This document shows, in pieces, positions 5,401-11,518 of a stretch of DNA of 11,518 nucleotides (position 1 is its first letter; every line of letters starts with the position of its first letter). This stretch comes from CAWACC01 sp964390695 (lineage in GTDB: Bacteria; Chlamydiota; Chlamydiia; Chlamydiales; Parachlamydiaceae), in the NCBI GenBank assembly GCA_964390695.1, contig CAYMKI010000112.1, forward strand, positions 1 to 11,518. Reading direction: 5' to 3'. Under the pieces are notes generated by a model. That model had not been told where the DNA came from. It saw only the letters and a list, made by a program, of their open reading frames with translations, and searched no databases. Position numbers and translations under genes: made by a program.

Positions 5401-6892
5401 CGAGGAAGTCTATGTGGATGCTCTGGATATTATCAAAAACGAAAGAAACTTCCGCGATGCCAAATATCAACAGCCTCTGCTATTAGCTTTATTAACACTC
5501 AAATCCAGTGACTTAGATGATAAGGCTAAAATCGTGCTTCTCAAGAATATATTTAAAAATATCTCTTCTAAAGATCTCATTCGAGGGCTTCAACTTATCA
5601 CTGATATTATAAATTTCAAAGGGAAAGCTTGCCTGGGCGAGGTGAGCTCTCTTTCCAGTCTGCAATCCACTTTGGAACAATTATTTATTCAAAAGTGCAA
5701 ATTGAAAGTGGATAATTTTGGAGCTTTGTATCAAGAGTCGATCGGCAAGTGGAGGAACAAAGAGGCTTTGTTGACTTATGCCGGAAAACAGGTCGAAGAT
5801 GCTAAGGTTTTACCGTATTTTCAAGCCTTTCTGCTTTCGGTGCTTCAAGGCAAGTTTTTGCAAGTTCGCTATGCCACACAGAAAAATCCCCATCTCGAAT
5901 ATATCAAGCACCACCAGCCAAAGATTTTTGAAGGTTGGCAGCTATCAGCCTGTTTGACCGAAGATGAGATAGCTCTCAAAGGACCCGTAAAAACCGTGTC
6001 CAAAGAGAATCGAGTGGTGGATATTTTGAAGCGCGCTGTGGAAGACCGCCACCTGGGCCTCGAGCGGCAAGCGAAGCTTTTTCCCATCTTATCATCCTGT
6101 GCGGATAATTGGCACATGATGAAAAATGCTCTAAACCAAATACTGGAAGAGCTTAAGCCGCTTTCCAACCGCCCTTTGACAGGCATAGAGATACAGCAAA
6201 AACAGCTGCTGCAGCTGCAAAAAGCCGTGCTAGAGCTGGTCTTAGAACCTAGCGATCTGGAGGACAAGCTGAACCGGTTAAAAGCTTGCAAGATTACAGG
6301 TTTGGATGAGGTGTTGTCTCCTTTTTATCAGGATTTAAAAGATGCGGCAAAATTGCTGCATGCGACCGAAAAATCCTCTTCCGATACCTATAAGGTTATC
6401 GACAGCGATGATCCCAATCACTTCCTTTTGATGGGCACAGAAGTGCTGAACAGTTGCCAAAAAGTTCACGGCAGCGCCAGTTTGAATGTGGGATTATTAG
6501 GCTTTGCTCTGGATGGAAAACACCGTCTGGCATTGGTCTGCGATCCTTCCGGTAAAATACTGGCCCGATCGGTGTTGAGACTGTTGTTAGATGCAAAAGG
6601 AAATCCAGTGCTTTTTCAGGAGCGGGTCTATGTCGCCGATCCCAGTCCCGCGTATCCGGATTTATTACGAAAATTAGCTATAAAAAAAGCAGCGCTGTTA
6701 GGTGTTCCTTTATTGGTCAGCCCATCGGATTTTGAAAAGGAACAGGCAGAGCCTTATGCTCATTTTATTGAAGCGAAGGACAAGCCTGTGCCCTTCGAAT
6801 ATGTCGATGCTTTGCGTGGTATCCAAAGAGGGCCTTATATGATTTCCAACACTTTACAAATTAGAACGGATTTCTGTCCAAAACTCCAGTAG
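2462..6892 (+). CDS. Large 35-residue-repeat (solenoid) protein, 1476 aa
   Basis: I do not recognise a named gene. The protein has no visible signal peptide or membrane segment. Residues 1-117 form a charged, mostly helical N-terminal part. Residues 118-747 are 18 tandem 35-residue units with the consensus ALIEIAKLAAQQNGxG followed by TSEYIKNYGIDASSPEGQK, the first unit degenerate. Each unit looks like two short helices joined by a glycine turn, so an alpha-solenoid is likely. Residues about 750-1310 are a long, probably helical, non-repetitive region. Residues about 1312-1476 form a compact domain with DSDDP, GTEV-x4-CQ (from residue 1325) and DPSGKILARSVLRLL. I recall similar C-terminal segments in other large proteins of environmental chlamydiae, but this is unverified. 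The ATG follows AGGGA at an unusually short 2-nt distance. The gene stands alone, with the IS region upstream and a new promoter downstream. A host-directed or ligand-binding role is plausible, but no enzymatic motif supports a specific function. Confidence 0.85.
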   Translation: MIINTNDIYFFEYENLLPEYTEEDERHWMEKAVASIKNPVDSIRIKQEITRCIEALYGFSSDQIVHVVKIFEQRVRQEITSEEIRDHLTQEIVGAMVLEKIPLEEYFKEGSEKCKALESVIEAVKARKLDPVKAAQYLQNSGVDARGLEIQKVLIEIAKLGAKNNIWTISEKIGQFGIDTSRHEGKQALIEIAMQAAKYYGSGISRYIKNYGFEASTSEEQKVLIEIAKISAKYCACGTSEYIKNYGIDASTPEGKNALIEIAMLAASTNGAEISKHIKNYGIDASSPEGQKTLIEIAKLAAKNNGMGTSEYIKNYGIDRSTSAGRNALIEIAMLATRQCGVGTTFFIKNYEIDRSTSEGRNALIEIAKLSAQLCAVGTSEHIANYGFDAASPEGLKVLVEIAMLAARQSGRGISLYIKNYGIDASSPQGQKILIEIAKLAAQQSGGGTSEYIKNYGIDSSSPEGQKALFDIAMLAAQRNGRGTSQHIKNYGIDASSPEGQKALIEIAKEAARASGGGTSEHIRNYGIDSSTPEGQNALIEIAKLAARQNGEGTSEFIRKYRIHIFSQESQPILIEIAKLAAQQNGRGTSKHINMYMIDFCSAEGQKALIEIAKLAAVQNGPGTLEWFSKYGIDVSVPEGQNALIEIAKLSAAQNGLETSLFIVWNKIKTSVPEGQKAMVEIAKLAARNHGQGVSEHIRNYGLNAASSEGQEALLEIAKLAAQQNAIGTLENLDRYLLDTESEEGKLRYNDLLNICFISLVRQFSDFRYRNFSKFFKRYVLECKDDSDKMYRVNLNNFLSSIDRLKAGDIHGALQEAVTTVAFIYKMNTEDLQWVQRVVSAVDNQDGKLELLEQFMSLASLCATRQDLKQLFRDNGPLFERIALLSSGLRIRFMQEVIASSLQPNSLFVGRLKSEIFKKHSIVKKIAVLPRDLRLAVLEVFLRGCYDDQATRVKGLQAKASDIVHAQLACYILAEFPLAGEEVYVDALDIIKNERNFRDAKYQQPLLLALLTLKSSDLDDKAKIVLLKNIFKNISSKDLIRGLQLITDIINFKGKACLGEVSSLSSLQSTLEQLFIQKCKLKVDNFGALYQESIGKWRNKEALLTYAGKQVEDAKVLPYFQAFLLSVLQGKFLQVRYATQKNPHLEYIKHHQPKIFEGWQLSACLTEDEIALKGPVKTVSKENRVVDILKRAVEDRHLGLERQAKLFPILSSCADNWHMMKNALNQILEELKPLSNRPLTGIEIQQKQLLQLQKAVLELVLEPSDLEDKLNRLKACKITGLDEVLSPFYQDLKDAAKLLHATEKSSSDTYKVIDSDDPNHFLLMGTEVLNSCQKVHGSASLNVGLLGFALDGKHRLALVCDPSGKILARSVLRLLLDAKGNPVLFQERVYVADPSPAYPDLLRKLAIKKAALLGVPLLVSPSDFEKEQAEPYAHFIEAKDKPVPFEYVDALRGIQRGPYMISNTLQIRTDFCPKLQ
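2813..4702 (+). repeat. 18 tandem 105-bp coding repeats
   Basis: The units are exactly 105 bp with no indel: a degenerate unit starts at 2813, and good units start at 2918, 3023, 3128 and so on every 105 bp to 4598. The best conserved protein positions are IEIA (3-6), AA (9-10), G14, G16-T17-S18, Y24-G25-I26-D27 and EGQ (32-34). Positions 11-13 and 15 vary strongly. Position 7 is K, M, K, M and so on without exception in units 1-11 and only K in units 12-17. Nucleotide copies two units apart are especially alike, for example 3230-3259 and 3440-3469. The middle units are the most regular, and the edges decay. Confidence 0.95.
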
Positions 6893-6898
6893 TTATAA

Positions 6899-6927
6899 TT
6901 GACAGATTTAATAATTTTGATTATAAT
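6899..6927 (+). promoter_or_regulatory. Consensus sigma-70-type promoter for the symporter gene
   Basis: TTGACA (6899-6904), a 17-bp spacer and TATAAT (6922-6927) match the vegetative promoter consensus at all 12 positions. It lies 6 bp after the stop of the large gene. Transcription would start near 6934, leaving a leader of about 34 nt before the ATG at 6968. A seven-codon frame (ATG at 6939, stop at 6960-6962) lies in that leader and may be incidental. Confidence 0.85.
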
Positions 6928-6967
6928 ATTTATTATTCATGAATCTAGAACAAATAGAGTAGTATCC

Positions 6968-8215
6968 ATGTGCAAAACAACTAAATGTGTGAATCCCAAT
7001 ATCTATTTTGGTATGGCTATAGTGCTAGGCGTCTTAGCCGGCTTTTATGAGGCGCCGTGGATATTTGCATCGGCAGAAATCGTCTCTGAAATTTTTATCA
7101 AACTCTTAAAACTCGTCAGCCTGCCGATTATATTTCTCTCTATTTTTTCGACAGCTTTGGGTATGGAAAACGCCAGAGATATCAAGGTTATTGGATTCAA
7201 GGTGGTCAAATATACTTTGCTGACCACGATTATGGCTGCGACGTTGGCTTTAGTCCTTTTTGTTTTTGTGCAGCCTGTGCAAAATATCTTGAGTCTAGAA
7301 GCGGCTAAAACCTCTGAAAGCCAAGCCGGCTATTTGACCTATCTCTTAAACGCCATCCCTTCAAATATCTTGCAGCCTTTCGTGGAAAATAATGTCATCG
7401 GGGTCTTGTTTTTAGCGGTGATGTTGAGTGTAGCTTCCTTGTCATTGCCCGTACAAAATAAGTTGATTTTACAACAGTTTTTTTCCAGCTTGTTTTCGGC
7501 GGTTATGAAAATCACGCAGTGGCTGGTCACACTCATGCCTATCGCCATTTGGGCGTTTATCACCTTGTTTATACGTGATGTCAAAAGCGGATTGGAATTC
7601 AAGAGCATCGCGCTCTATCTATGTTGCGTACTTGCAGCGAACGTGATCCAAGCCCTTATCATCTTGCCCGTATTTTTGAAGGCAAAAGGTGTTTCTCCGG
7701 TAGGTTTGGCTAAGGCCATGATGCCGGCACTATCCGTGGCGTTCTTTACAAAGTCTTCCAGTGCAGCCCTTCCCATGGCTATGAAGTGCGCGGAGGAAAA
7801 GGGCGGGATATCCCGAAAAGTGGCGAGCTTTACCTTGCCCTTGTGCACGACGATCAACATGAATGCCTGTGCGGCTTTTATCTTGATAACTGTGTTATTT
7901 GTCTCTATGAGCCATGGATTTGTCTATAGTCCTGCGGCCATGATCTCCTGGATCTTTATCGCGACGATAGCCGCTATCGGAAACGCAGGGGTGCCTATGG
8001 GCTGTTATTTCCTCGCCAGCGCTTTTTTGGCGTCCATGAATGTACCCTTAAGCATCATGGGAGTGATTCTGCCATTCTATGCCATGATAGACATGTTGGA
8101 AAGCGCCATAAATGTGTGGTCGGATTCCTGTGTCGCGGCTGTGGTAAATCGCGAGCTTAGCCAGCAGGAAGATGCCGTCGCAAACGCAGAACCTATACTC
8201 GCTTCCTCCAATTAA
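6968..8215 (+). CDS. DAACS-family (dicarboxylate/amino acid:cation) symporter
   Basis: This is an inner-membrane secondary transporter with the glutamate transporter fold, 415 residues and multiple hydrophobic helices. The start is set at the ATG of 6968 (MCKTTKCVNPN), because the upstream TTG at 6899 is the -35 box of the promoter and the codons between would be untranslated. The Shine-Dalgarno is weak (AGAG). Family landmarks are the serine-rich hairpin loop K-SSS-AALP (residues 262-269), TINMNAC (295-301) in the seventh helix, AGVPMG in the second hairpin and IDMLESAINVWSD (374-386) in the eighth helix. Compared with the archaeal GltPh pattern, the NMDGT motif is NMNAC, and the arginine that holds the acidic substrate side chain (R397 in GltPh) is glutamate E378. 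The aspartate contacting the amino group (D375) and N382/D386 are kept. Glutamate or dicarboxylate uptake is therefore doubtful; a neutral or cationic substrate is possible. Similar chlamydial genes are often annotated gltT. No terminator separates it from pdhA. Confidence 0.85.
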   Translation: MCKTTKCVNPNIYFGMAIVLGVLAGFYEAPWIFASAEIVSEIFIKLLKLVSLPIIFLSIFSTALGMENARDIKVIGFKVVKYTLLTTIMAATLALVLFVFVQPVQNILSLEAAKTSESQAGYLTYLLNAIPSNILQPFVENNVIGVLFLAVMLSVASLSLPVQNKLILQQFFSSLFSAVMKITQWLVTLMPIAIWAFITLFIRDVKSGLEFKSIALYLCCVLAANVIQALIILPVFLKAKGVSPVGLAKAMMPALSVAFFTKSSSAALPMAMKCAEEKGGISRKVASFTLPLCTTINMNACAAFILITVLFVSMSHGFVYSPAAMISWIFIATIAAIGNAGVPMGCYFLASAFLASMNVPLSIMGVILPFYAMIDMLESAINVWSDSCVAAVVNRELSQQEDAVANAEPILASSN

Positions 8216-8267
8216 AGAAGTATGCTATCATACGATTATATCTGATAAATATAGGGATGATTAACGC
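8216..8267 (+). promoter_or_regulatory. Short gap with small palindrome and pdhA Shine-Dalgarno
   Basis: GTATG-CTAT-CATAC (8220-8233) could form a weak 5-bp stem. AGGGA at 8253-8257, 10 nt before the ATG of pdhA, is the likely ribosome-binding site. AT-rich strings such as TATATC and GATAAAT could be -10 boxes, but none has a good -35, so pdhA may be read from the symporter promoter as well as from a weak one of its own. Confidence 0.4.
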
Positions 8268-9308
8268 ATGAGCTCAGAAAAATACCATACGCCATTAAAA
8301 CGCGTTACACACAATTATTTTGCATCAAATCCCCAAGAGGTTATCAAGGAATTAGGTCCTGAAGCTTTGATTGAGAATTTGAAAAGGATGTTGTTGATCC
8401 GCAATTTTGAAACGCGGGCTGAATCGGCTTATTTGCAAGGCAAAATAGGGGGCTTCTTTCATTCATATATTGGACAAGAAGCCATTCAAACTGCGGCTTT
8501 GCAGGCTCTCGGTCCAGACAATTGGTGGATCACCTCTTACCGCTGCCACGCCTTAGCACTCTTGTTGGGAGCTACTTCGAATGAAATTATGGCAGAGCTC
8601 TATGGACGCAGTACCGGAAATGCTAAAGGGCGCGGCGGTTCCATGCATTTGTTTACCGATCGCCTGCTCGGAGGTTTTGGCATTGTAGGGGGGCAGGTGC
8701 CGATTGCTACAGGGGCTGCCTTTGCTTCCAAATACCAAGGCAAAAAGAACGAAGTGGCAATTTGCTTTATGGGCGATGGCGCCATCGTACAAGGAGCCTT
8801 CCATGAGTCTCTCAACCTGGCTTCGCTGTGGAATCTGCCTTGCATCTATGTGATTGAAAATAACCAATGGGGAATGGGCACGGCATTCAATAGAGCTGTG
8901 TGTGTAGATAGGTTAGCCGAAGATAAAGCTTCTGGGTATAACATGAAAGGCTATACCTTCGATGGCATGGATTTTTTCAACTGCTATGCAGGTTTTAAAC
9001 ATGTCTACCGAGAAGTTTTAGAGACAAGCCGTCCGGTTTTAGTCGAAGCCATCACAGAGCGCTTCCGTGGACATTCTATATCCGATCCAGGCCTTTACCG
9101 TTCCAAGGAAGAGCTTAAAGAGTGCCAGCAGAAAGATCCTCTCATCCTTATGCAAAAAGCACTGATCGAAGCGCATGTTATCGATGAAGAAACCATTAAA
9201 AAAATAGATAAAGAATTAAAAGATCAAGCCATTGCCGCCATGAAATATGCGGATGAAAGCCCATGGCCTGATCCTTTGACTCTTGAAGAAGATGTATACG
9301 CACCCTGA
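8268..9308 (+). CDS. pdhA: Pyruvate dehydrogenase E1 component, alpha subunit
   Basis: With the beta subunit it forms the thiamine-diphosphate-dependent E1 of the pyruvate dehydrogenase complex, which decarboxylates pyruvate and passes the acetyl group to the lipoyl arm of E2. Its 346 residues fit the alpha subunit of the two-chain E1 type. The thiamine-diphosphate/magnesium motif is complete: GDG at 169-171, then ENNQWGMGT with the asparagine pair at 198-199. RFRGHSISDPGLYR (from residue 265) corresponds to the ordered loop that carries the regulatory serines in the mitochondrial enzyme. Conservation of the loop does not imply phosphorylation here. The ATG is preceded by AGGGA. First gene of a three-gene operon, 9 bp before pdhB. 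A branched-chain or acetoin E1 is a remote alternative; the close likeness to mitochondrial pyruvate E1 alpha argues against it. Confidence 0.95.
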   Translation: MSSEKYHTPLKRVTHNYFASNPQEVIKELGPEALIENLKRMLLIRNFETRAESAYLQGKIGGFFHSYIGQEAIQTAALQALGPDNWWITSYRCHALALLLGATSNEIMAELYGRSTGNAKGRGGSMHLFTDRLLGGFGIVGGQVPIATGAAFASKYQGKKNEVAICFMGDGAIVQGAFHESLNLASLWNLPCIYVIENNQWGMGTAFNRAVCVDRLAEDKASGYNMKGYTFDGMDFFNCYAGFKHVYREVLETSRPVLVEAITERFRGHSISDPGLYRSKEELKECQQKDPLILMQKALIEAHVIDEETIKKIDKELKDQAIAAMKYADESPWPDPLTLEEDVYAP

Positions 9309-9310
9309 GG
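9307..9310 (+). promoter_or_regulatory. pdhB Shine-Dalgarno overlapping the pdhA stop
   Basis: GAGG begins within the TGA stop of pdhA and lies 7 nt before the ATG of pdhB, which supports that start and suggests coupled translation of the two E1 subunits. Confidence 0.6.
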
Positions 9311-9317
9311 TTAACTA

Positions 9318-10301
9318 ATGGCAGATACGCAAATTGTTGAACTACGAGAAGCTCTGCGCCAGGCTCTGGATGAAGAAATGACCCGAGATCCCACCGTCTT
9401 CATCATGGGAGAAGAGGTGGCGGAATATAACGGCGCTTACAAAGTAACCAAAGGCATGCTCGAAAAATGGGGGCCGCAAAGAGTCATTGATACCCCTATT
9501 TCAGAATCGGGCTTTGCCGGTCTTGCCATCGGAGCTGCAATGACAGGTTTAAGGCCTGTGGTGGAGTTTATGAGCTTTAACTTTTCCTTTGTCGCTGCCG
9601 ACCAGATCATCTCCAACGCGATAAAGATGTACTACATGTCCGGAAATAGATTCAAGGTGCCTATAGTCTTTAGAGGTCCTAATGGAGCTGCTGCCCAGGT
9701 GTCCAGCCAGCACTCGCATTGCGTCGAGGCGATCTACGGTAATTTGCCCGGCTTGATAGTCGTGGCTCCCAGTAATCCCTATGATGCCAAAGGGTTGTTG
9801 AAAGCTTCCATTCGCAATAATAATCCCGTTTTATTTCTCGAGTCAGAATTGTCTTATGGTGATAAGATGGAGATTCCCACTTCAGAATATCTGGTGCCCA
9901 TTGGCAAAGCCAAGGTGGTACAGCAGGGAAAGGATATCACGCTCATATCACATAGCCGTATGGTCAACGTCTGCAAGGAAGTGGTCAAAGTCCTTTCTGC
10001 CAAGGGGATCAAGGCAGAGCTTATTGATTTAAGGACTTTGCGCCCATTGGATATCGCGACCATCATCGAATCGGTTCAAAAGACTAATCGCTGTGTATTG
10101 GTAGAGGAAGGACATGTATATGCCGGTATAGCCGCTGAGGTGGGCTTTCAGATCATGCAGCATGCCTTTGACTATTTGGATGCGCCTCTAGAGAGAGTGT
10201 GCCAGCTGGATACCCCGATGCCTTATTCCAAGGTCCTTGAGAGCCAGACATTACCGACAGTAGATCGTATTTTAGCATCAGTATATAAAGCATTAAAGTA
10301 A
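9318..10301 (+). CDS. pdhB: Pyruvate dehydrogenase E1 component, beta subunit
   Basis: Beta subunit of the heterotetrameric E1. It provides part of the thiamine-diphosphate site and the docking surface for E2. At 327 residues it has the usual bacterial length. DTPISESGFAG includes the glutamate (E63) that activates the cofactor ring. FRGPNGAAAQVSSQHSH includes the active-site histidine position (H132). The stretch GAYKVTKGMLEKWG to the YYMSG block is strikingly like the mitochondrial E1 beta chain. The C-terminal part (RTLRPLDIATIIESVQKTNR, VEEGHVYAGIAAEV) is the transketolase C-terminal domain. It follows pdhA by 9 bp and precedes pdhC by 9 bp, so the three are very probably one transcript with balanced translation. 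Confidence 0.95.
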   Translation: MADTQIVELREALRQALDEEMTRDPTVFIMGEEVAEYNGAYKVTKGMLEKWGPQRVIDTPISESGFAGLAIGAAMTGLRPVVEFMSFNFSFVAADQIISNAIKMYYMSGNRFKVPIVFRGPNGAAAQVSSQHSHCVEAIYGNLPGLIVVAPSNPYDAKGLLKASIRNNNPVLFLESELSYGDKMEIPTSEYLVPIGKAKVVQQGKDITLISHSRMVNVCKEVVKVLSAKGIKAELIDLRTLRPLDIATIIESVQKTNRCVLVEEGHVYAGIAAEVGFQIMQHAFDYLDAPLERVCQLDTPMPYSKVLESQTLPTVDRILASVYKALK

Positions 10302-10306
10302 GGAAA
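10299..10306 (+). promoter_or_regulatory. pdhC Shine-Dalgarno overlapping the pdhB stop
   Basis: TAAGGAAA carries an AAGGA core that starts within the pdhB stop codon, about 6 nt before the ATG at 10311. It fixes the start of pdhC. Confidence 0.65.
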
Positions 10307-10310
10307 GCCT

Positions 10311-11518
10311 ATGCCTTTTACATTGACCATGCCGAAACTCTCGCCAACTATGGATGAAGGCACTATCGCCAAATGGCATAAACAGGTGGGTGATTTCGTT
10401 GAAGCCGGAGATGTCATTTTGGAGGTGGCTACAGATAAAGCGGTGATAGAGCATAGCGCCATCGATAGCGGCTGGATGCGCAAAATTTTAGTAGCAGAAG
10501 GCAAAGAGGCGAAAGTCAATCAACCGTTGGCTATCCTTACGGAAAAAAAAGAGGAGAGCATTGAAGGCTATCTGCCCGAAGGCCTTCAACCAGCCCCTGA
10601 AAAAACTCCTGCGGTATCTGTGGCGGGGTCTGCGCAAAACCTACAACCGGTTGAAACAGTCCAACAGCCATCGCTTCCAAAGGAAAAAGGGATGTTCCAG
10701 CCCAGCTTTATGCCTGAGCCTCCTTTAGAAAGATACGATTTTCAAAGACCTGTTTCGCCTGCCGAAGGTCGCCTCAAAGCTTCGCCCTTGGCAAAAAAAT
10801 TAGCTAAGGATAGGCATATCGATTTAAATACAGTCAAAGGGACAGGCCCTAGTGGACGTATCATGAGCCGTGATTTAGAGCTGGCTCAGCCCGCCGCAAA
10901 AATAGTTTTTGGACGCCATCAACATCCTACAGTTACACCGGGGACTTACGAAGAAGAAGCTTTGACGCCTATGAGAAAAGCCATAGCACAGCGTTTGCAA
11001 GAGGCAAAGACCTTCATTCCCCATTTTTATGTGACCCAAACTGTGGATGCAGCTCCTCTGGTTGCTGCGAGAGAGCAGTTGCGCCAATTTGATCAGAAAG
11101 TTACCTTCAATGATTTCGTTATGAGGGCTTGTGCTCTAGCTTTGCGCGATCATCCCAAAGTCAACGGCGGATTTGATGCGGTGAAAAACAAGATCATTCA
11201 GTTCAAAACCATAGACATCGCCGTGGCCGTTAGCCTTGAATCGGGGCTGATCACGCCGATTGTGCGCCATGCAGACTTCAAAAATCTAGGCGAAATCTCA
11301 GTGGAAGTCAAAGCCTTGACCAAGAGAGCCAAAGAAAACAAATTAGCGCCCGAAGAATACAAAGGCGGCTCGTTTACTGTATCCAATTTGGGAATGTATG
11401 GCATCACTGAGTTCCAGGCTATCATCAACACTCCTACAGCCGCTATTTTAGCCGTAGGGGGGATTTTGGACGAACCTGTGGTCAAGAACGGAGCCGTAGT
11501 GCCCGGAAAGACCATGAG
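10311..11518 (+). CDS. pdhC: Dihydrolipoamide acetyltransferase (E2), 3'-truncated by window end
   Basis: E2 core of the pyruvate dehydrogenase complex, transferring the acetyl group from its lipoyl lysine to coenzyme A. The frame is open from the ATG at 10311 to the last base (402 complete codons). Domains visible in order are one lipoyl domain (residues 1 to about 78) with the lipoylation site EVATDKAV (K43); a proline- and glutamate-rich linker (about 85-150); a peripheral subunit-binding domain (about 154-190; RLKASPLAKKLA and GPSGRIMSRDL); and the acyltransferase domain from about residue 217 (ALTPMRKAIAQRL) with GSFTVSNLGMYG near the end. The catalytic HxxxD motif should lie just beyond the window, so about 25-30 residues are missing. 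A single lipoyl domain is common outside enterobacteria. Third gene of the operon; E3 is not adjacent within the window. Confidence 0.95.
   Translation, partial: MPFTLTMPKLSPTMDEGTIAKWHKQVGDFVEAGDVILEVATDKAVIEHSAIDSGWMRKILVAEGKEAKVNQPLAILTEKKEESIEGYLPEGLQPAPEKTPAVSVAGSAQNLQPVETVQQPSLPKEKGMFQPSFMPEPPLERYDFQRPVSPAEGRLKASPLAKKLAKDRHIDLNTVKGTGPSGRIMSRDLELAQPAAKIVFGRHQHPTVTPGTYEEEALTPMRKAIAQRLQEAKTFIPHFYVTQTVDAAPLVAAREQLRQFDQKVTFNDFVMRACALALRDHPKVNGGFDAVKNKIIQFKTIDIAVAVSLESGLITPIVRHADFKNLGEISVEVKALTKRAKENKLAPEEYKGGSFTVSNLGMYGITEFQAIINTPTAAILAVGGILDEPVVKNGAVVPGKTM

Noticed and set aside
2719..6596. Several minus-strand and out-of-frame reading frames of 60-140 codons inside the large repeat gene
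   Set aside because: They run opposite or parallel to a strongly supported 1476-codon frame, reuse its repeat periodicity and show low-complexity, cysteine/serine-rich translations; they are shadows.
6899..6967. N-terminal extension of the symporter from a TTG start
   Set aside because: The TTG is the -35 element of a perfect promoter, with the -10 box inside the same extension, so the transcript would begin after it; the ATG at 6968 is preferred.
10223..11515. Minus-strand frames over pdhC
   Set aside because: They overlap an E2 frame with clear lipoyl, binding and catalytic domains and have no recognisable content.

Overview
The window looks like a chromosomal piece of an environmental (amoeba-associated) chlamydia, of the Parachlamydia/Protochlamydia/Waddlia type. 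The main reason is the gene set: a pdhA-pdhB-pdhC cluster in the order used by Chlamydiae, a DAACS-family symporter like those of chlamydiae, and a very large solenoid-repeat protein of a type common in amoeba symbionts. This assignment is an inference from gene content; no rRNA or other phylogenetic marker is present, and another intracellular bacterium cannot be excluded.

Positions 1-2461 are a mobile-element region without host genes. The core (328-1944) is an insertion sequence with near-perfect 37-bp terminal inverted repeats and an ISKra4-like DDE transposase split over two frames (ORFs 435-1247 and 1256-1906, ORF B in the -1 frame). The inverted repeat does not stop at the IS ends: it continues outward for more than 200 bp, so arms 106-364 and 1908-2174 are imperfect inverted copies of each other, with a possible further 14-bp pair at 83-96 and 2258-2271. 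This is either an IS sitting in the centre of a large palindromic repeat or an element with unusually long ends. About 290 bp of non-coding DNA follow, holding operator-like palindromes.

Positions 2462-6892 encode one 1476-residue protein. Residues 118-747 are 18 tandem repeats of exactly 35 residues, the first one degenerate. The predicted two-helix units have a hypervariable inter-helix position, and a K/M alternation shows a 70-residue super-repeat. A long probably helical region follows, then a C-terminal domain with a GTEV-x4-CQ motif. A binding or host-interaction protein is plausible, but no function can be assigned from sequence alone.

A perfect consensus sigma-70-type promoter (TTGACA, 17-bp spacer, TATAAT; 6899-6927) lies between this gene and a symporter gene (6968-8215). 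The symporter belongs to the glutamate/aspartate transporter fold, but residues that normally bind sodium and the acidic substrate are changed. After 52 bp comes a tightly packed operon for pyruvate dehydrogenase: pdhA (8268-9308), pdhB (9318-10301) and pdhC (10311 to beyond the window end), with 9-bp gaps carrying Shine-Dalgarno sequences. Together these encode E1 alpha, E1 beta and lipoyl-bearing E2, which convert pyruvate to acetyl-CoA. The symporter could supply a carbon or amino-acid substrate taken from the host.
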